Assembly (NCBI GenBank): GCA_000434115.1
Contig: FR894024.1
Span: 1-5,643, forward strand
Length of the DNA stretch: 5,643 nt
Source of the DNA: Roseburia sp. CAG:309
Lineage (GTDB): Bacteria > Bacillota > Clostridia > Lachnospirales > Lachnospiraceae
Direction of reading: 5' to 3'
Shown: one piece after another, positions 4,795-5,643 of the stretch
Layout: the number at the start of each line of letters is the position of its first letter
How positions within the stretch are numbered: position 1 is the stretch's first letter
Notes under the pieces: generated by a model
The model's database searches: none
Told to the model about the DNA's origin: nothing
What the model saw: only the letters and a program-made list of their open reading frames with translations
Program-made: the position numbers and the translations under genes

Positions 4795-5643
4795 ATGAAC
4801 CATGTAAAAAAATACAAGAGAGTATTGATCTTATTAGGAACTGCATGTGTAATTTATGTGAGCTTTTGCTATATTTTACCACTTGTGGTTCCTTTTGTAT
4901 TGGCATTCGTGTTTGCAAAAGTTTTGCAGCCGTGGACGAAAAAGATACATACGGTGACTCATATTAATGAAAAATTGTGCAGTGTTCTTATGGTGTTTGT
5001 AAGCCTCGGCGCACTGGGGTGTTTTTTATTTTATATCGGATATTTGTGTGCGAGCCAGCTCGTGGAATTTGTCCGGCATCTTCCCGGTCAGGCAGGTGCA
5101 CTGTCACATTTGTGCCAGGGCGGCTGTGGTTCCATCGACAATCTGCTTGCGTTGACAAAAGGAACCAGTTACCGGTGGCTGGAAGCGCGGATGAGTGACA
5201 TGGATGGACAGATTGCCGGAGTGTTGCTGCCACAGATTACGGGAAGCATTCCGCGAATGTTTCTGCGTATCGGTGAATGGGGAGCCGGGTTTGTCGTGTT
5301 TCTGATGGCGACCCTTCTGCTGTCATTGGACGAAAAGACCGAAGTAAGATATCCGGCACTCATGCCTTATGTTAAAAAATTAAAGGTGGCAGGATTTGCT
5401 TATCTGAAAGCGCAGGGGCTGCTTTTATTTTTTATCGCCGTAATTTCCACAATTGTACTATTACTGTTAAAAAATCCGTATGCGGTACTGCTTGGCATCC
5501 TTATCGCTGTCGTGGATGCATTTCCAATTCTTGGGAGCGGAACGGTCTTAATCCCGTGGGCGGTTTTTAATTGGATTCAAAAAGATTATGTGACAGCGGC
5601 GGCGGGTTTTTCCCTCGCTGTGGGGGACAAAGGCCGGGGCGGG
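4795..5643 (+). CDS. ytvI: AI-2E/YtvI-family polytopic membrane protein, 3' end missing
   Basis: The reading frame stays open from the ATG at 4795 to the window edge (283 codons, no stop), so the gene is cut; complete family members are roughly 340-380 residues. Hydrophobic stretches lie at about 10-41 (with Pro29 and Pro33, as in the family's N-terminal hairpin), 61-85, 156-178, 207-225 and 229-262, with a more polar region between 86 and 155. The block LKAQGLLLFF (204-213) and the later DAFPILGSGTVLIPWAVF (241-258) are typical of the AI-2E transporter superfamily, and the latter is especially like the sporulation membrane protein YtvI. In the superfamily, proposed roles include autoinducer-2 export and ion transport; YtvI itself has no settled biochemical function. 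It follows the two-component pair in the same direction after 84 bp with no terminator, so co-transcription is possible. Residues from about 271 onward (G-rich DNA, ending GDKGRGG) no longer resemble the family, probably a sequence-quality problem at the end. The symbol is tentative; a non-sporulation paralogue is possible. Confidence 0.8.
   Translation, partial: MNHVKKYKRVLILLGTACVIYVSFCYILPLVVPFVLAFVFAKVLQPWTKKIHTVTHINEKLCSVLMVFVSLGALGCFLFYIGYLCASQLVEFVRHLPGQAGALSHLCQGGCGSIDNLLALTKGTSYRWLEARMSDMDGQIAGVLLPQITGSIPRMFLRIGEWGAGFVVFLMATLLLSLDEKTEVRYPALMPYVKKLKVAGFAYLKAQGLLLFFIAVISTIVLLLLKNPYAVLLGILIAVVDAFPILGSGTVLIPWAVFNWIQKDYVTAAAGFSLAVGDKGRGG

Noticed and set aside
4728..4967. Plus-strand 79-codon frame over the start of the last gene
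   Set aside because: It overlaps the YtvI-like gene in another frame, has no good ribosome site, and its translation is unremarkable. The frame from 4795 has a strong ribosome site and a family match.
1..5643. Mobile element, CRISPR array, tRNA/rRNA, toxin-antitoxin or other defence system
   Set aside because: No spaced direct repeats, transposase or integrase motifs, tRNA-like sequence or defence protein motifs were seen; the coding space is filled by five ordinary genes.

Overview
The window looks like chromosomal DNA from a Gram-positive anaerobe of the class Clostridia, most likely a Lachnospiraceae-type gut bacterium. This rests on the A+G-rich Shine-Dalgarno sites (GGAGGA, AAAGGAG), the style of the proteins, an AroG-type DAHP synthase of the kind found in clostridia, an OmpR-type two-component pair and a YtvI/AI-2E-type membrane protein. 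No 16S gene or other species marker is present, so the family assignment is an inference.

Left half (about 1-2400), minus strand: two housekeeping enzymes read leftward. The upstream one is a type I-alpha DAHP synthase (first step of the shikimate pathway). It has a strong sigma-A-like promoter, TTGACA-N17-TATCGT, a leader of only about 20 nt and a clear intrinsic terminator. Downstream of it is metK (S-adenosylmethionine synthetase), complete except for its terminator. Its best promoter candidate, TTGACG-N17-TATGCT, lies on top of the terminator of the preceding gene. Neither leader has room for a SAM riboswitch or a T-box.

Right half (about 2400-5643), plus strand: a divergent intergenic region leads into a sensor histidine kinase, then an OmpR/PhoB-type response regulator that overlaps the kinase by 8 bp. 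After an 84-bp gap with no terminator comes a polytopic membrane protein of the AI-2E/YtvI family, cut by the window end. The kinase has two membrane segments and an extracellular domain of about 147 residues, so it should read an external signal and phosphorylate Asp53 of the regulator. The membrane protein could be co-transcribed with the pair. The signal and target genes cannot be read from the sequence.

The genes are ordinary, and I see no mobile element, CRISPR array, tRNA/rRNA or defence system. The points worth a second look are regulatory: the terminator/promoter overlap before metK, a 17-bp dyad whose one arm is the -10 box of the DAHP synthase promoter, a similar GGTATC/ATACG/TAAG arrangement before the YtvI-like gene, and a G-rich stretch at the window end where the membrane protein stops looking like its family.
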